A stretch of DNA of 64,000 nt from Pandoraea norimbergensis (GTDB lineage Bacteria; Pseudomonadota; Gammaproteobacteria; Burkholderiales; Burkholderiaceae). A program made the position numbers and the translations under genes. The stretch is from contig NZ_CP013480.3 of the NCBI RefSeq assembly GCF_001465545.3, forward strand, positions 4,712,001 through 4,776,000, read 5' to 3'. Positions within the stretch are counted from its first letter, which is position 1; each line of letters opens with the position of its first letter. Below are positions 1 through 9,029 of this stretch, one piece after another. The notes under the pieces were generated by a model. That model had not been told where the DNA came from and did no database searches. It worked only from the letters and a program-made list of their open reading frames with translations.

Positions 1-804
1 GTCTACAACTTCGGCGTCTTCATCAACGGCGTGCACGACAACAACCTCGACCGGGTCGGCGGCAACCGTTCGAACAACTCGATTCGCTACGATTCACCCG
101 ATTTCAATGGCCTGACGGCCAACGCGACCTACGGCTTCGGCGGCACGCCCGGCTCGATGTCGACGGGCCAGTCGCTCGGCTTCGGCGCCAACTACAAGTA
201 CGGCGGTTTCGGCATCGGCTTCGGTTACTGGCAGTCGCGTCTGGGCACGGGGACGGCCGCCACCAACACGTCGAGCGACGTGGGCGCCAGCTCAGGCGCC
301 GGCTGCGATCCGGCTTACGGCAATTCGGGTGATGTGTGCATCCGCACGTGGATGGTGGGCACGAGCTACAAGTGGGACAAGGCGCGCGTCTACGCCTCGT
401 GGTCGCGCACGCTGCAACCGCTCGCACGCTTTGGCGGCACGTCGGCACCGTTTGCCACCACGTTCACCAGCGCAGCGAGCACCGGTGCATTTGCCGCCGC
501 AGGCTCGAACAACAGCGCCACCAACGTGTTCGACGTGGGCGTGAACTACTGGGTGCTGCCAAACCTTGAGCTGGTCGGCGCGGTGCTGCACTCGCGTTAC
601 TCGTTCGTTGGCGCGCCCGATACGGGCCGTCTGCTCCAGTTCAACATCGGGGTGGACTACTTCCTGTCCAAGCGCACGGACATTTACTCGTACTTCGCCA
701 ACCTGCGTGCGTGGAACATGTACAACCCGGGCATCACCGGCGGTGCACCGGGACGCGACGCCACCCAAAGCGCCATGACCATCGGCGTGCGTCACACGTT
801 CTGA
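1..804 (+). CDS. Gram-negative porin, 3' part (5' end outside window)
   Basis: This is the C-terminal 267 residues of an outer-membrane general porin of the Burkholderia/Neisseria type (trimeric 16-strand beta barrel). The frame is open from base 1 with no start, so the gene begins upstream of the window. The chain shows alternating aromatic/glycine strands, many Asn/Thr/Gly-rich loops, and ends in HTF with a C-terminal Phe, the BAM recognition signature of outer-membrane barrel proteins. A second, complete porin lies at 20072-21208. The solute is unknown. The neighbouring regulator is not obviously linked, since a minus-strand gene intervenes. Confidence 0.9.
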   Translation, partial: VYNFGVFINGVHDNNLDRVGGNRSNNSIRYDSPDFNGLTANATYGFGGTPGSMSTGQSLGFGANYKYGGFGIGFGYWQSRLGTGTAATNTSSDVGASSGAGCDPAYGNSGDVCIRTWMVGTSYKWDKARVYASWSRTLQPLARFGGTSAPFATTFTSAASTGAFAAAGSNNSATNVFDVGVNYWVLPNLELVGAVLHSRYSFVGAPDTGRLLQFNIGVDYFLSKRTDIYSYFANLRAWNMYNPGITGGAPGRDATQSAMTIGVRHTF

Positions 805-824
805 TCGCAGCAAAGCCATAAGAA

Positions 825-851
825 ACGAAAAAAGCCGCGCCCTGCAACGGG
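825..851 (-). terminator. Hairpin with T-tract on the minus strand
   Basis: GCCGC-g-CCC and GGG-g-TGCGGC form a GC-rich stem around a short loop. The A-run just before it on the + strand becomes a U-run after the hairpin in minus-strand transcripts. It suits the 3' end of the small gene at 939-1181 and may also stop the convergent porin transcript. Confidence 0.55.
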
Positions 852-938
852 GTGCGGCCCGGATGCCTGCACGAGCGCGAGCGCGTGCGGGCATCGCTTC
901 ATTGTCTGCCGTAGTTCGCGCCCTGCCATGCTGAAGGC

Positions 939-1181
939 TCAATGCGACGTCGTCTTCACACCGGGACGGCAACCGCTGCCTTCGCAGGCAGCCGGCGGCG
1001 CGCGTGTCTGTGCGACTGGCGCAGGTGCCGCGTCAGCGCGTCCGAAACCGATCTGCTGGAAAACACCGCCACCCAGCTCGAAGCCCGTGGCGTAGTGATA
1101 AGCGGCGATCGTCGAGCCCAACGCCACCGAAAGCAACAACAACGTACCCGTACGCCAGTGGCGTCGGACCGTGGAAGCCAT
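939..1181 (-). CDS. Small single-span membrane or exported protein, 80 aa
   Basis: I do not recognise a family. The start is well supported: a GGGAGGAG ribosome site lies a few bases before the ATG on the minus strand. Residues 12-28 form a hydrophobic segment after an Arg-rich N-terminus (TVRRHWRTG), compatible with a membrane anchor or uncleaved signal. The rest is Gly/Ala/Pro-rich with two cysteines (ACEGSGC) near the C-terminus. It stands alone between the porin and the MarR gene, with a terminator-like hairpin downstream. It could be a small envelope protein; no function is assigned. Confidence 0.6.
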   Translation of the reverse strand: MASTVRRHWRTGTLLLLSVALGSTIAAYHYATGFELGGGVFQQIGFGRADAAPAPVAQTRAPPAACEGSGCRPGVKTTSH

Positions 1182-1339
1182 GTCTCCTCCCTGTCAGAGG
1201 TCGGCCCGCTCGGACGGCGCTCGTCACCAGCGCATGGCGACGTCTCGGCGGGGATCGAGTTCCAGTCACTACTGAGTCTCGTTTTTTCGCGATTCTGCAC
1301 GCGCCGCCCCCCTTTTGTCATCCCCGGCTATCCCTAAGC

Positions 1340-1374
1340 CCGAAATTTATATCGTATCGTGATATATTTTTCGG
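1340..1374. promoter_or_regulatory. 35-bp imperfect palindrome upstream of marR (candidate MarR operator)
   Basis: The centre is base 1357. Inner arms TATATC (1348-1353) and GATATA (1361-1366) are separated by 7 bp. Outer arms CCGAAA (1340-1345) and TTTCGG (1369-1374) also pair exactly. The AT-rich site sits about 50 bp before the MarR start, the usual place for an autoregulatory MarR operator. Confidence 0.6.
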
Positions 1375-1422
1375 CTTTCGGGCTCACGCCTTATCACGCA
1401 TTCCTTTGGACCTTTCCGGAAC

Positions 1423-1875
1423 ATGTCCCGCGACACTTCTCCCGATGCGACCGACCCTGCCGCGCCGATCACGGCCGATGCCCTGAACAAGAGCGACTTC
1501 GAAGCCCTCTCCGAATTTCGCTATCGCCTGCGCCGGTTCCTGAACTTCAGCGAGACCGCTGCGCGCGAGGGCGGCATCACGCCGCAGCAGTATCTGTTGC
1601 TGCTGCACGTGAAAGGTATACCGGGACGTGAGTGGGCGTCGATTAGTGAATTAGCGGAGCGACTGCAAGCCGTCCATCACAGCGTGGTGGCGCTGGTGGC
1701 GCGCTGCGAGAAGGCCGGGCTCGTGACGCGCCGGCAAAACGAGAGCGACCGGCGCGTGGTGGAAGTTCACCTCTCGCCTGCGGGTGACGCGTGTCTCGCC
1801 AAGCTCGCGGCCCAACACCGCAACGAGCTGACCACCTTCGCCGACATCTTCCACATTCGTGGCGTTCACCTGTAA
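1423..1875 (+). CDS. MarR-family transcriptional regulator
   Basis: This 150-residue winged-helix protein has the MarR layout. An N-terminal dimerisation helix (about 25-45) is followed by the DNA-binding core (about 55-115), with SISELAERLQ and a recognition helix HHSVVALVARCEKAGL. The wing carries the family DRR motif (SDRRVVEVHLS), and a C-terminal helix closes the fold. MarR proteins usually repress and are released by phenolic or other small ligands. The next gene, a ClC channel, starts 29 bp downstream, so the two probably form one transcription unit. A 35-bp palindrome upstream is a likely operator. The ligand is unknown. Confidence 0.85.
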   Translation: MSRDTSPDATDPAAPITADALNKSDFEALSEFRYRLRRFLNFSETAAREGGITPQQYLLLLHVKGIPGREWASISELAERLQAVHHSVVALVARCEKAGLVTRRQNESDRRVVEVHLSPAGDACLAKLAAQHRNELTTFADIFHIRGVHL

Positions 1876-1904
1876 TTCACAGTCACCACAGCACCGGCCT
1901 CACC

Positions 1905-3689
1905 ATGTCATCCGCATCCGATACGACTTCACCGATGGCCCCGCCGGCCCATGCGCGCGACTTTGCGCGCACGCCCGGGCTGTCACGACTCATTCTGCTG
2001 GCCGCGTTCATCGGCTTTTGCGGTGTCCCCGCCGCGTGGTTGTTGCTGCACCTGATTCAGGGCTTCACCAACCTGTTCTTCTATCAGACGCTGTCGTTCG
2101 CGCCGACCTCGCCCGCGCACAACACGCTGGGCCTCGCCGTCATCGCATTGCCGGTCATCGGCGGGCTGATCGTCGGTGCGATGGCGCGCTTCGGCAGCGA
2201 TAAGATTCGGGGTCACGGGATTCCGGAAGCCATCGAGGCGATCCTCTTCGGCAAGAGCAAGATGTCGCCGCGCGTCGCCGTACTCAAGCCGCTGTCCTCA
2301 GGCATCGTGATCGGCAGCGGCGGACCGTTCGGGGCCGAGGGGCCGATCATCATGACCGGTGGTGCCATCGGCTCGCTGATCGCGCAGGTCTTTCACCTGA
2401 GCGCCGCCGAGCGCAAGACACTGCTCGTCGCCGGGGCGGCCGCCGGCATGACCGCGGTCTTCGGCACCCCAGTTGCCGCCGTGCTGCTCGCGGTGGAGTT
2501 GCTGTTGTTCGAATGGCGCCCCCGCAGCCTGCTGCCCGTCATCGTGGCGTGTGCGGTCGCCGGATTTGCGCGGCCGCTGATGCTTGAGGCCGGGCCGCTG
2601 TTCCCGATGACGACACCGCCCGTCGTGCCGATCGCGTTGGTGTCATGCGTCATCGCGGGCGGGTGCGCCGGGGTGTTGTCGGCTGGCATGTCGCGCGCGC
2701 TCTACGCGATCGAAGATGCGTTTCACAAACTGCCGGTGCACTGGATGTGGTGGCCAGCGATTGGCGGCCTCGCGGTGGGCATCGGCGGCTATTTGCAGCC
2801 GCGCGCGCTCGGCGTGGGTTACGACGTCATCGCCGACTTGCTCGCCGGTCACTTCACGATGCACGCGGCGCTCGCGCTGTTGCTGGTCAAGGCGATCATC
2901 TGGGCGATTGCGCTGGGTTCGTGCACGTCGGGCGGCGTCCTCGCCCCGCTGCTGATGATCGGTGCAGGGCTCGGCACGTTGCTCGCGCCGGTACTGCCGG
3001 GGGGCGACGTGTCGCTTTGGGCGCTCATCTGCATGGCGGCCACGCTGGCCGGTGTGCTCGGTGCGCCGCTCACCGCCATCGTCTTTGCCCTCGGTCTGAC
3101 ACACGACGTCAACGCGTTGTTGCCGCTACTCCTCACCTGCGGCGTGGCGTACGGCGTGACGATCTGGATCATGCCGCGCTCGATCATGACGGAGAAGATC
3201 GCGCGGCGCGGGCGGCATATTCATCGCGAGTACGGTGTCGACCCACTTGAGCGGCTGCACGTCGGTGAGCTGATGACGCGCGAGCCGGTTGCCCTGACGG
3301 CGGACATGACGATCGACGCCGCTGCCACACAAGCGTTCGGCGCGGGGCAACGTCATCGGGCCTATCCCGTGATCGATGCGGCGCACGCCGTGCTGGGCAT
3401 GGTGGATCGTCAGGCACTCACACGGGCACAGGCTGCCGGCCTGCAAACGCTGGCGCAGTTGTATGGCGTGAATCCGCCGCTGGTCGCGCTGCCGGGCGAG
3501 ACCGGACGCATCCTCTCGGCACGCTTTGCCGCTCACGGCCTTGAGCGTCTGCCGGTTGTCGCCGATGCCACCTCGCGCCGTCTCATCGGCATCATCAGCC
3601 GCAGCGATCTGGTCAAGCCTGCCGAGCACTGGCGCGCCGAAGAGCAGGTGCGCGAGCGCATGCTTCATCTCGGACGTAAGCACAACTGA
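1905..3689 (+). CDS. ClC-family chloride channel/transporter with C-terminal CBS pair
   Basis: An inner-membrane ClC protein of 594 residues. The membrane domain (about 25-440) carries the GSGGPFGAEGP motif, with Glu145 in the place of the gating glutamate, and a later GSCTSGG filter-like segment. Two CBS domains follow (about 455-510 and 530-590), which in this family bind adenine nucleotides and tune gating. The open frame extends 38 codons upstream, but that part overlaps marR, so the ATG at 1905 is preferred; its ribosome site is weak, consistent with translational coupling to marR. Whether it is a channel or a Cl-/H+ exchanger cannot be decided by eye. Its pairing with MarR suggests induction by a small ligand. 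Confidence 0.9.
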   Translation: MSSASDTTSPMAPPAHARDFARTPGLSRLILLAAFIGFCGVPAAWLLLHLIQGFTNLFFYQTLSFAPTSPAHNTLGLAVIALPVIGGLIVGAMARFGSDKIRGHGIPEAIEAILFGKSKMSPRVAVLKPLSSGIVIGSGGPFGAEGPIIMTGGAIGSLIAQVFHLSAAERKTLLVAGAAAGMTAVFGTPVAAVLLAVELLLFEWRPRSLLPVIVACAVAGFARPLMLEAGPLFPMTTPPVVPIALVSCVIAGGCAGVLSAGMSRALYAIEDAFHKLPVHWMWWPAIGGLAVGIGGYLQPRALGVGYDVIADLLAGHFTMHAALALLLVKAIIWAIALGSCTSGGVLAPLLMIGAGLGTLLAPVLPGGDVSLWALICMAATLAGVLGAPLTAIVFALGLTHDVNALLPLLLTCGVAYGVTIWIMPRSIMTEKIARRGRHIHREYGVDPLERLHVGELMTREPVALTADMTIDAAATQAFGAGQRHRAYPVIDAAHAVLGMVDRQALTRAQAAGLQTLAQLYGVNPPLVALPGETGRILSARFAAHGLERLPVVADATSRRLIGIISRSDLVKPAEHWRAEEQVRERMLHLGRKHN

Positions 3690-3712
3690 AGCCTGCCAAT
3701 TCAGCGTCCCAT

Positions 3713-3740
3713 AAAAAACGCGGCGCACAAGGCGCCGCGT
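3713..3740. terminator. Rho-independent terminator between convergent genes
   Basis: A perfect 9-bp stem ACGCGGCGC/GCGCCGCGT with loop ACAAG lies between the ends of the ClC gene and the convergent transporter. A six-A run on the left gives a U-run for minus-strand transcripts, so it mainly serves the transporter. Confidence 0.8.
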
Positions 3741-3768
3741 CAACACTGCTACTACGGTCAATCGGTTG

Positions 3769-5151
3769 TCAGTGCATCGCCGCCGACTTGTGCGCCTGAG
3801 CGGCGTCGTCGGACGACAGTTGATCGCCACGTGCACGCTCCCACGCATTCTTAGCGAGCAAGGCGATGGTCGCAATCACTGCCGGAATCGCCAGCAGCGA
3901 GAACGTTGCCGAGAAGCCCAGATGGCGGCGCATCAATTCCGCGCCGAGCAACGCACCGGCAATGCCGCCAAAGCGGCCGATCCCGAGCATCCACGCCACG
4001 CCGGTGGCACGGCCGTGCGTCGGGTAGAACATCGCGGCGAGCGACGGCATCGACGACTGCGCACCGTTCATCGCGGTGCCTGCGAGGAAGATCAGCGTGA
4101 CGAGCATGCCGATGTCGCCCATCGCCTGCCCTACGGCGTAGACCAGTACGGCCGTCAGCGCGTAGCCGACCGCCACCACTTTCTGCGCATTGAACTTGTC
4201 CATCAGCCAGCCCGACAGAATCGTGCCGACGCCACCACCCAGCGGGAACAACGCGGTAATCAATGCGGCACGTTGCACGGTGAAGCCAGCATCCTTGAAC
4301 AGAATCGGCATCCAGCTCGTGAGCAGGTAGAAGATCACGAGTCCCATGAAGTACGTCAGCCACAGCATCACCGAGCCGAAACCGTATTGCTTCGAGAGCA
4401 CCACGCCGATGGGGGAACCCGCACGCTTCGGTGCGGCCTCGTTGACGGTAAACGTCGTCACGTCATCCATCGACTCCCCGGCAATGCGCGACAGAATGCG
4501 ACGCACGCGCTCGACCGGCTTCTGATGCACAACGAGATACTTCACCGACTCGGGCAGCAGGAAGATCAGCAACACCGAGAGCAACAGCGGCAGCACGCCG
4601 CCAAGCACCAGCACGCTGTGCCAGCCGAACGTCGGAATCAGCCACGAGGCGACAAACCCGCCGACCGATGCGCCCAGCGGAAACCCGCAGAACATCGTGT
4701 TGACGATCACGGCGCGGCGCGCTTCGGGCGCAAACTCCGAGATCAGCGTCACGGCATTGGGCATGGCTGCGCCAAGGCCGAGCCCGGTGAGAAAGCGCAG
4801 TACCGTCAGCGTCGTCAGATCCTGCGCGAAGGCGGTCGCCAAACTGGCCACGCCGAAGAACACAACCGACAGCACGAGCATCGTCTTGCGACCGACGCGG
4901 TCGGCGAGCGGGCCGGCAAAGATCGCACCGCCAGCGAGGCCAAACAGCGCCGCCGAGAGCACCGGGCCGAGCGAGCCCTTGTCGATATGCCATTCCTGCA
5001 CGAGGGCGGGCGCGATGTAGCCGATGGCTGCGGTGTCGAAACCGTCGATGGCGACGATGAAGAAACACAAGATCAGCACCAGCCACTGAAAGCCGGAAAA
5101 CCGTTGTGCGTTGATATAGGCGGGCACATCCACCGTGCGCGTCTGGGTCAT
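3769..5151 (-). CDS. pcaK: AAHS-family aromatic acid:H+ symporter (4-hydroxybenzoate/protocatechuate transporter-like)
   Basis: A 460-residue, 12-span MFS protein of the aromatic acid:H+ symporter family. The diagnostic DGFDTAAIGYIAPAL stretch in TM1 (Asp residues essential in PcaK) is followed by the GPLADRVGRK loop 2-3 motif, and a family-typical GRATGVAWMLGIGR is seen in the second half. It sits directly upstream (in transcription direction, after a 238-bp gap) of nothing but its own promoter region and next to pobA, so 4-hydroxybenzoate and/or protocatechuate is the likely substrate. PcaK also acts in chemotaxis in Pseudomonas; that is not shown here. The ATG at 5151 has GAGGAGAC just upstream. 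Two further AAHS proteins occur in the window (21360, 31360). Confidence 0.82.
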   Translation of the reverse strand: MTQTRTVDVPAYINAQRFSGFQWLVLILCFFIVAIDGFDTAAIGYIAPALVQEWHIDKGSLGPVLSAALFGLAGGAIFAGPLADRVGRKTMLVLSVVFFGVASLATAFAQDLTTLTVLRFLTGLGLGAAMPNAVTLISEFAPEARRAVIVNTMFCGFPLGASVGGFVASWLIPTFGWHSVLVLGGVLPLLLSVLLIFLLPESVKYLVVHQKPVERVRRILSRIAGESMDDVTTFTVNEAAPKRAGSPIGVVLSKQYGFGSVMLWLTYFMGLVIFYLLTSWMPILFKDAGFTVQRAALITALFPLGGGVGTILSGWLMDKFNAQKVVAVGYALTAVLVYAVGQAMGDIGMLVTLIFLAGTAMNGAQSSMPSLAAMFYPTHGRATGVAWMLGIGRFGGIAGALLGAELMRRHLGFSATFSLLAIPAVIATIALLAKNAWERARGDQLSSDDAAQAHKSAAMH

Positions 5152-5277
5152 GAAGCTGTCTCCTCGGAGCTTTGCCGCTCCGTATGTCGTCGTTCTGAAA
5201 CCGGGTTACGTCCCTCTGGGGGCCGCGGGGGGTCCCGATTTCTGCCGCTACTGTACGTGTTTCGCCCGCCTCTCGAA

Positions 5278-5297
5278 ATGATCTTTCGTCAGATCAT
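5278..5297. promoter_or_regulatory. 20-bp inverted repeat upstream of the pcaK-like gene
   Basis: ATGATCT-N6-AGATCAT is perfect in both arms and lies about 125 bp before the transporter start on the minus strand, between it and the end of pobA. It is flanked by a second nested pair CGCCCG/CGGGCG. It could be an operator for PobR or another regulator, or an RNA hairpin in the leader. Confidence 0.4.
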
Positions 5298-5356
5298 CCA
5301 TAACGGGCGGTTATGCCCCCGGCAGGTGCCACCGGGGTGCGAGAACCTTATAGCAC

Positions 5357-5380
5357 GGCCAGTCATCAAGCCGTCTGGCC
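5357..5380 (-). terminator. Hairpin just after pobA
   Basis: GGCCAG and CTGGCC pair exactly around a 12-base loop, ten bases after the pobA stop on the minus strand. No strong U-run follows, so termination is only possible. The spacer and flank contain a repeated CATCAAGCC. Confidence 0.35.
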
Positions 5381-5389
5381 ATCAAGCCA

Positions 5390-6580
<1,191 letters not shown>

Positions 6581-6821
6581 TTAAATTTGCGTCGCCCTCT
6601 CCAGACACAAACGGCATGCGCGAATGTTGTATTTCTTGACCGCGCTTCACGCATTGCACCAACTTAGGACTGCGCGTAAACGAGCATGTCGAAACACGCG
6701 CGCACGCCTTGTCATGAGGGGCGAATGCGTCATATCTTATGGACCGCGCGCGTCGCATTGAATGGATGAATCGACGAGTTTCTTGTACTTTTTCGACAAC
6801 TTCGCCCAAGGGAAAACCAGT

Positions 6822-7775
6822 ATGTCAGGCTCGTCATCCCGGCTGCGCGCGGCGCGCGACACGATTCCGGAGTTTTCGCTTTACGGTGAATTGCACGAGA
6901 CCGACAGTGCCGATTTCGTCCACATCGAGTGGATCGAAACGCGCAGCCGTCTGTACGACTGGCACATCGACACGCATCGCCATCTGGGACTGTTTCAGGT
7001 ACTCGCGATCTTCGAGGGCACCGTCGAGGCGAATGTCGACGACGAGACGTGGGAAGTCGAAGGCCCGGCAGTGATTACCGTGCATCCGTCAGCCGTGCAT
7101 AACTTCCGTTTCAGTCGCGGCGCGCACGGCTTTGTGCTGACGATGGCGCAGAGCGTGCCGTTCGATGCCGCGTTCGGGGTCGATGCCGATGTCGAATCGC
7201 TGCTGCGTAAGCCGTGGCTCTTCGCGCTGGCCGACGCGCCGCAAACACGCGACCGTCTCTATACCCTGCTGGGCCTGATCATGGACGAGTTTTCGCGCCC
7301 GCAGCTCGGGCACGCGGAGATGGTCGGCTGGCTCACGCGCAGCGTTCTGCTGCTGCTCACGCGGCTGCGGGCGCATCACGATTCGGCCACGCGCACCGGG
7401 CGGACCGAGCTCGATCTGTTTGCACGATTTCGCGCACTAGTCGAAACGCACTACACCGAGGCGTGGAGCGTGCCCGCGTACGCGGAGCGGCTGCATGTGA
7501 CTGAGAGCAAGCTCAACCGCCTATGCCGGCGCATCGCGGGCAAATCGGCGTTCGATCTGGTACAGGACCGGCTCATGCTCGAAGCCCGCCGCAAGCTCAT
7601 CTACATCCCCGCGCCGGTCTCGCACGTCGCCTACGAACTCGGCTTTCAAGACCCGGCGTACTTCTGCCGGGTGTTCAAACGGCACGTGGGCGTCACGCCC
7701 TCGGCATTCCGGCGCTCGGCCCAGCATGAACATCTCGGCGACGAAGTGCCGGCCGAGATGTCAGACGAGACCTAG
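6822..7775 (+). CDS. pobR: AraC-family activator of pobA (PobR type)
   Basis: A 317-residue regulator with an N-terminal cupin-like ligand domain (about 20-150; DWHIDTHRHLGLFQV) and a C-terminal AraC/XylS DNA-binding domain (about 210-305; two helix-turn-helices, ending in the family pattern LGFQDPAYFCRVFKRHVGVTPSAFR). The opening IPEFSLYGE is typical of PobR-like proteins. Its position divergent from pobA supports activation of pobA in response to 4-hydroxybenzoate. I chose the ATG at 6822 because AAGGGA lies 8 bases before it; an upstream in-frame ATG at 6762 has no ribosome site. It is an AraC-type PobR rather than the IclR-type PobR of Acinetobacter. Confidence 0.88.
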   Translation: MSGSSSRLRAARDTIPEFSLYGELHETDSADFVHIEWIETRSRLYDWHIDTHRHLGLFQVLAIFEGTVEANVDDETWEVEGPAVITVHPSAVHNFRFSRGAHGFVLTMAQSVPFDAAFGVDADVESLLRKPWLFALADAPQTRDRLYTLLGLIMDEFSRPQLGHAEMVGWLTRSVLLLLTRLRAHHDSATRTGRTELDLFARFRALVETHYTEAWSVPAYAERLHVTESKLNRLCRRIAGKSAFDLVQDRLMLEARRKLIYIPAPVSHVAYELGFQDPAYFCRVFKRHVGVTPSAFRRSAQHEHLGDEVPAEMSDET

Positions 7776-7795
7776 GACGAAATTTAAGTCGAAAT

Positions 7796-8590
7796 TTATG
7801 CCGCCCCGCGCAGGAACGACGACAGCGCGGTCGTGACCGCCGATGCGCATTCGATGTTCGACAGATGCGCGCCCGGCACCACCACCTGCTGCGCGCCGGC
7901 AATGCGCTCGACGATGGCCGTCGACATGGCCGGCGGCGTCGCCATATCTTCCGACCCGGTAATCACCAGCGTCGGCGCCTTGATGGCGGCAATCTCATCG
8001 AGCTGATTCATATCGCGCACCGCACCGCAGGCCGCCGCGTAGCCTTCCGGCGACAGCGAGCGGAACATGGCCTTCATGCCGTCCACGGTGGCGGGCTCAC
8101 GCTGCGGATACGACGGCGTGAACCAGCGCGACACGACGGCATCGGTCACGGCGCCCATGCCGTCAGCAAACACGGTACGGATACGGCCGTTCCAGCCATC
8201 CTCACCGCCGATGTGCGCCGACGAGCAGACAATCGCCAGACGCTCAAGACGCTCCGGCGCGTGAATGCCCAGCCACATACCGGTCATGCCGCCCATCGAC
8301 ACCCCTGCCAGACTGGCACGGGCAACGCCGAGGGCATCGAGCAGTGCCACCACGTCGCGCCCGAGTTGCGCGATGTTGTATGGCCCCGGCGTCACCGACG
8401 AGCCACCGTGTCCGCGCGTGTCGTAGCGAATCACACGGAAGTCGCGCGCCAGCGCGCTCACCTGCGGCGCCCACATTTCAAGCGTGGTCCCCAGCGAGTT
8501 GGACAGCACCAGCGCCGGGGCGTGGTCGGCTCCGTCAATCGCCACGCGCAGCGTGGCGTCACCCACGTCGATCAGACGTTCTACGGTCAT
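7796..8590 (-). CDS. pcaD: 3-oxoadipate enol-lactonase
   Basis: PcaD hydrolyses 3-oxoadipate enol-lactone to 3-oxoadipate, the last ring-cleavage-specific step of the protocatechuate branch. The 264-residue protein is an alpha/beta hydrolase with the nucleophile elbow GVSMGG (Ser98), an acidic residue in TGSEDMATPP and a histidine in PGAHLSNIE near the C-terminus. The ATG at 8590 is chosen because GAGGAG precedes it; the frame stays open upstream only inside pcaC. It is the last gene of pcaHGBCD and ends 20 bp from convergent pobR, with a 9-base direct repeat CGAAATTTA in that gap. Confidence 0.95.
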   Translation of the reverse strand: MTVERLIDVGDATLRVAIDGADHAPALVLSNSLGTTLEMWAPQVSALARDFRVIRYDTRGHGGSSVTPGPYNIAQLGRDVVALLDALGVARASLAGVSMGGMTGMWLGIHAPERLERLAIVCSSAHIGGEDGWNGRIRTVFADGMGAVTDAVVSRWFTPSYPQREPATVDGMKAMFRSLSPEGYAAACGAVRDMNQLDEIAAIKAPTLVITGSEDMATPPAMSTAIVERIAGAQQVVVPGAHLSNIECASAVTTALSSFLRGAA

Positions 8591-8603
8591 TCGAATCGTC
8601 TCC

Positions 8604-9029
8604 TCAACCTTGTGCGTCGTCACGCACACGCGTGGTCGAACCCGGCTCGGCCGCTTCCATTTCCGCGAACACCTTCTCGGCATCGTGAATGGCCTGATTC
8701 GCCGCAGGCAAGCCGCAATACAGCGCGGCGTGCATGAACAACTCCTTCATCTCGTCGCGGGTCACGCCGTTGTTGAACGCGGCGCGCACGTGCATGCGGA
8801 ATTCGTCGCCGCGATTGAGGGCGATGAGCAGAGAGAGCGTGATCATGCTGCGCATATGGCGCGTCAGCCCCGGACGCGTCCAGATATCCCCCCAAGCAAA
8901 GCGCGTGATGAAGTTCTGAAATTCGTCGTTGAATTCATTGCGCCGCGTAAGCGTGCGATCGACGTGTGCGTCGCCAAGGACGGCGCGACGCACCTGCATA
9001 CCGTTGTCGTAGCGTTCCTGATCGTTCAT
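8604..9029 (-). CDS. pcaC: 4-carboxymuconolactone decarboxylase
   Basis: PcaC decarboxylates 4-carboxymuconolactone to 3-oxoadipate enol-lactone. The 141-residue chain is a single all-helical CMD domain of normal length, with the family segments RNEFNDEFQNFITRFAWGDIW (spread over about 30-50), SLLIALNRGDE and the active-site region HAALYCGLPAA. Its start overlaps the pcaB stop by four bases (ATGA), so the two are translationally coupled. pcaD follows 13 bases later. It is a stand-alone protein, not the PcaL fusion with PcaD seen in some bacteria. Confidence 0.95.
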   Translation of the reverse strand: MNDQERYDNGMQVRRAVLGDAHVDRTLTRRNEFNDEFQNFITRFAWGDIWTRPGLTRHMRSMITLSLLIALNRGDEFRMHVRAAFNNGVTRDEMKELFMHAALYCGLPAANQAIHDAEKVFAEMEAAEPGSTTRVRDDAQG

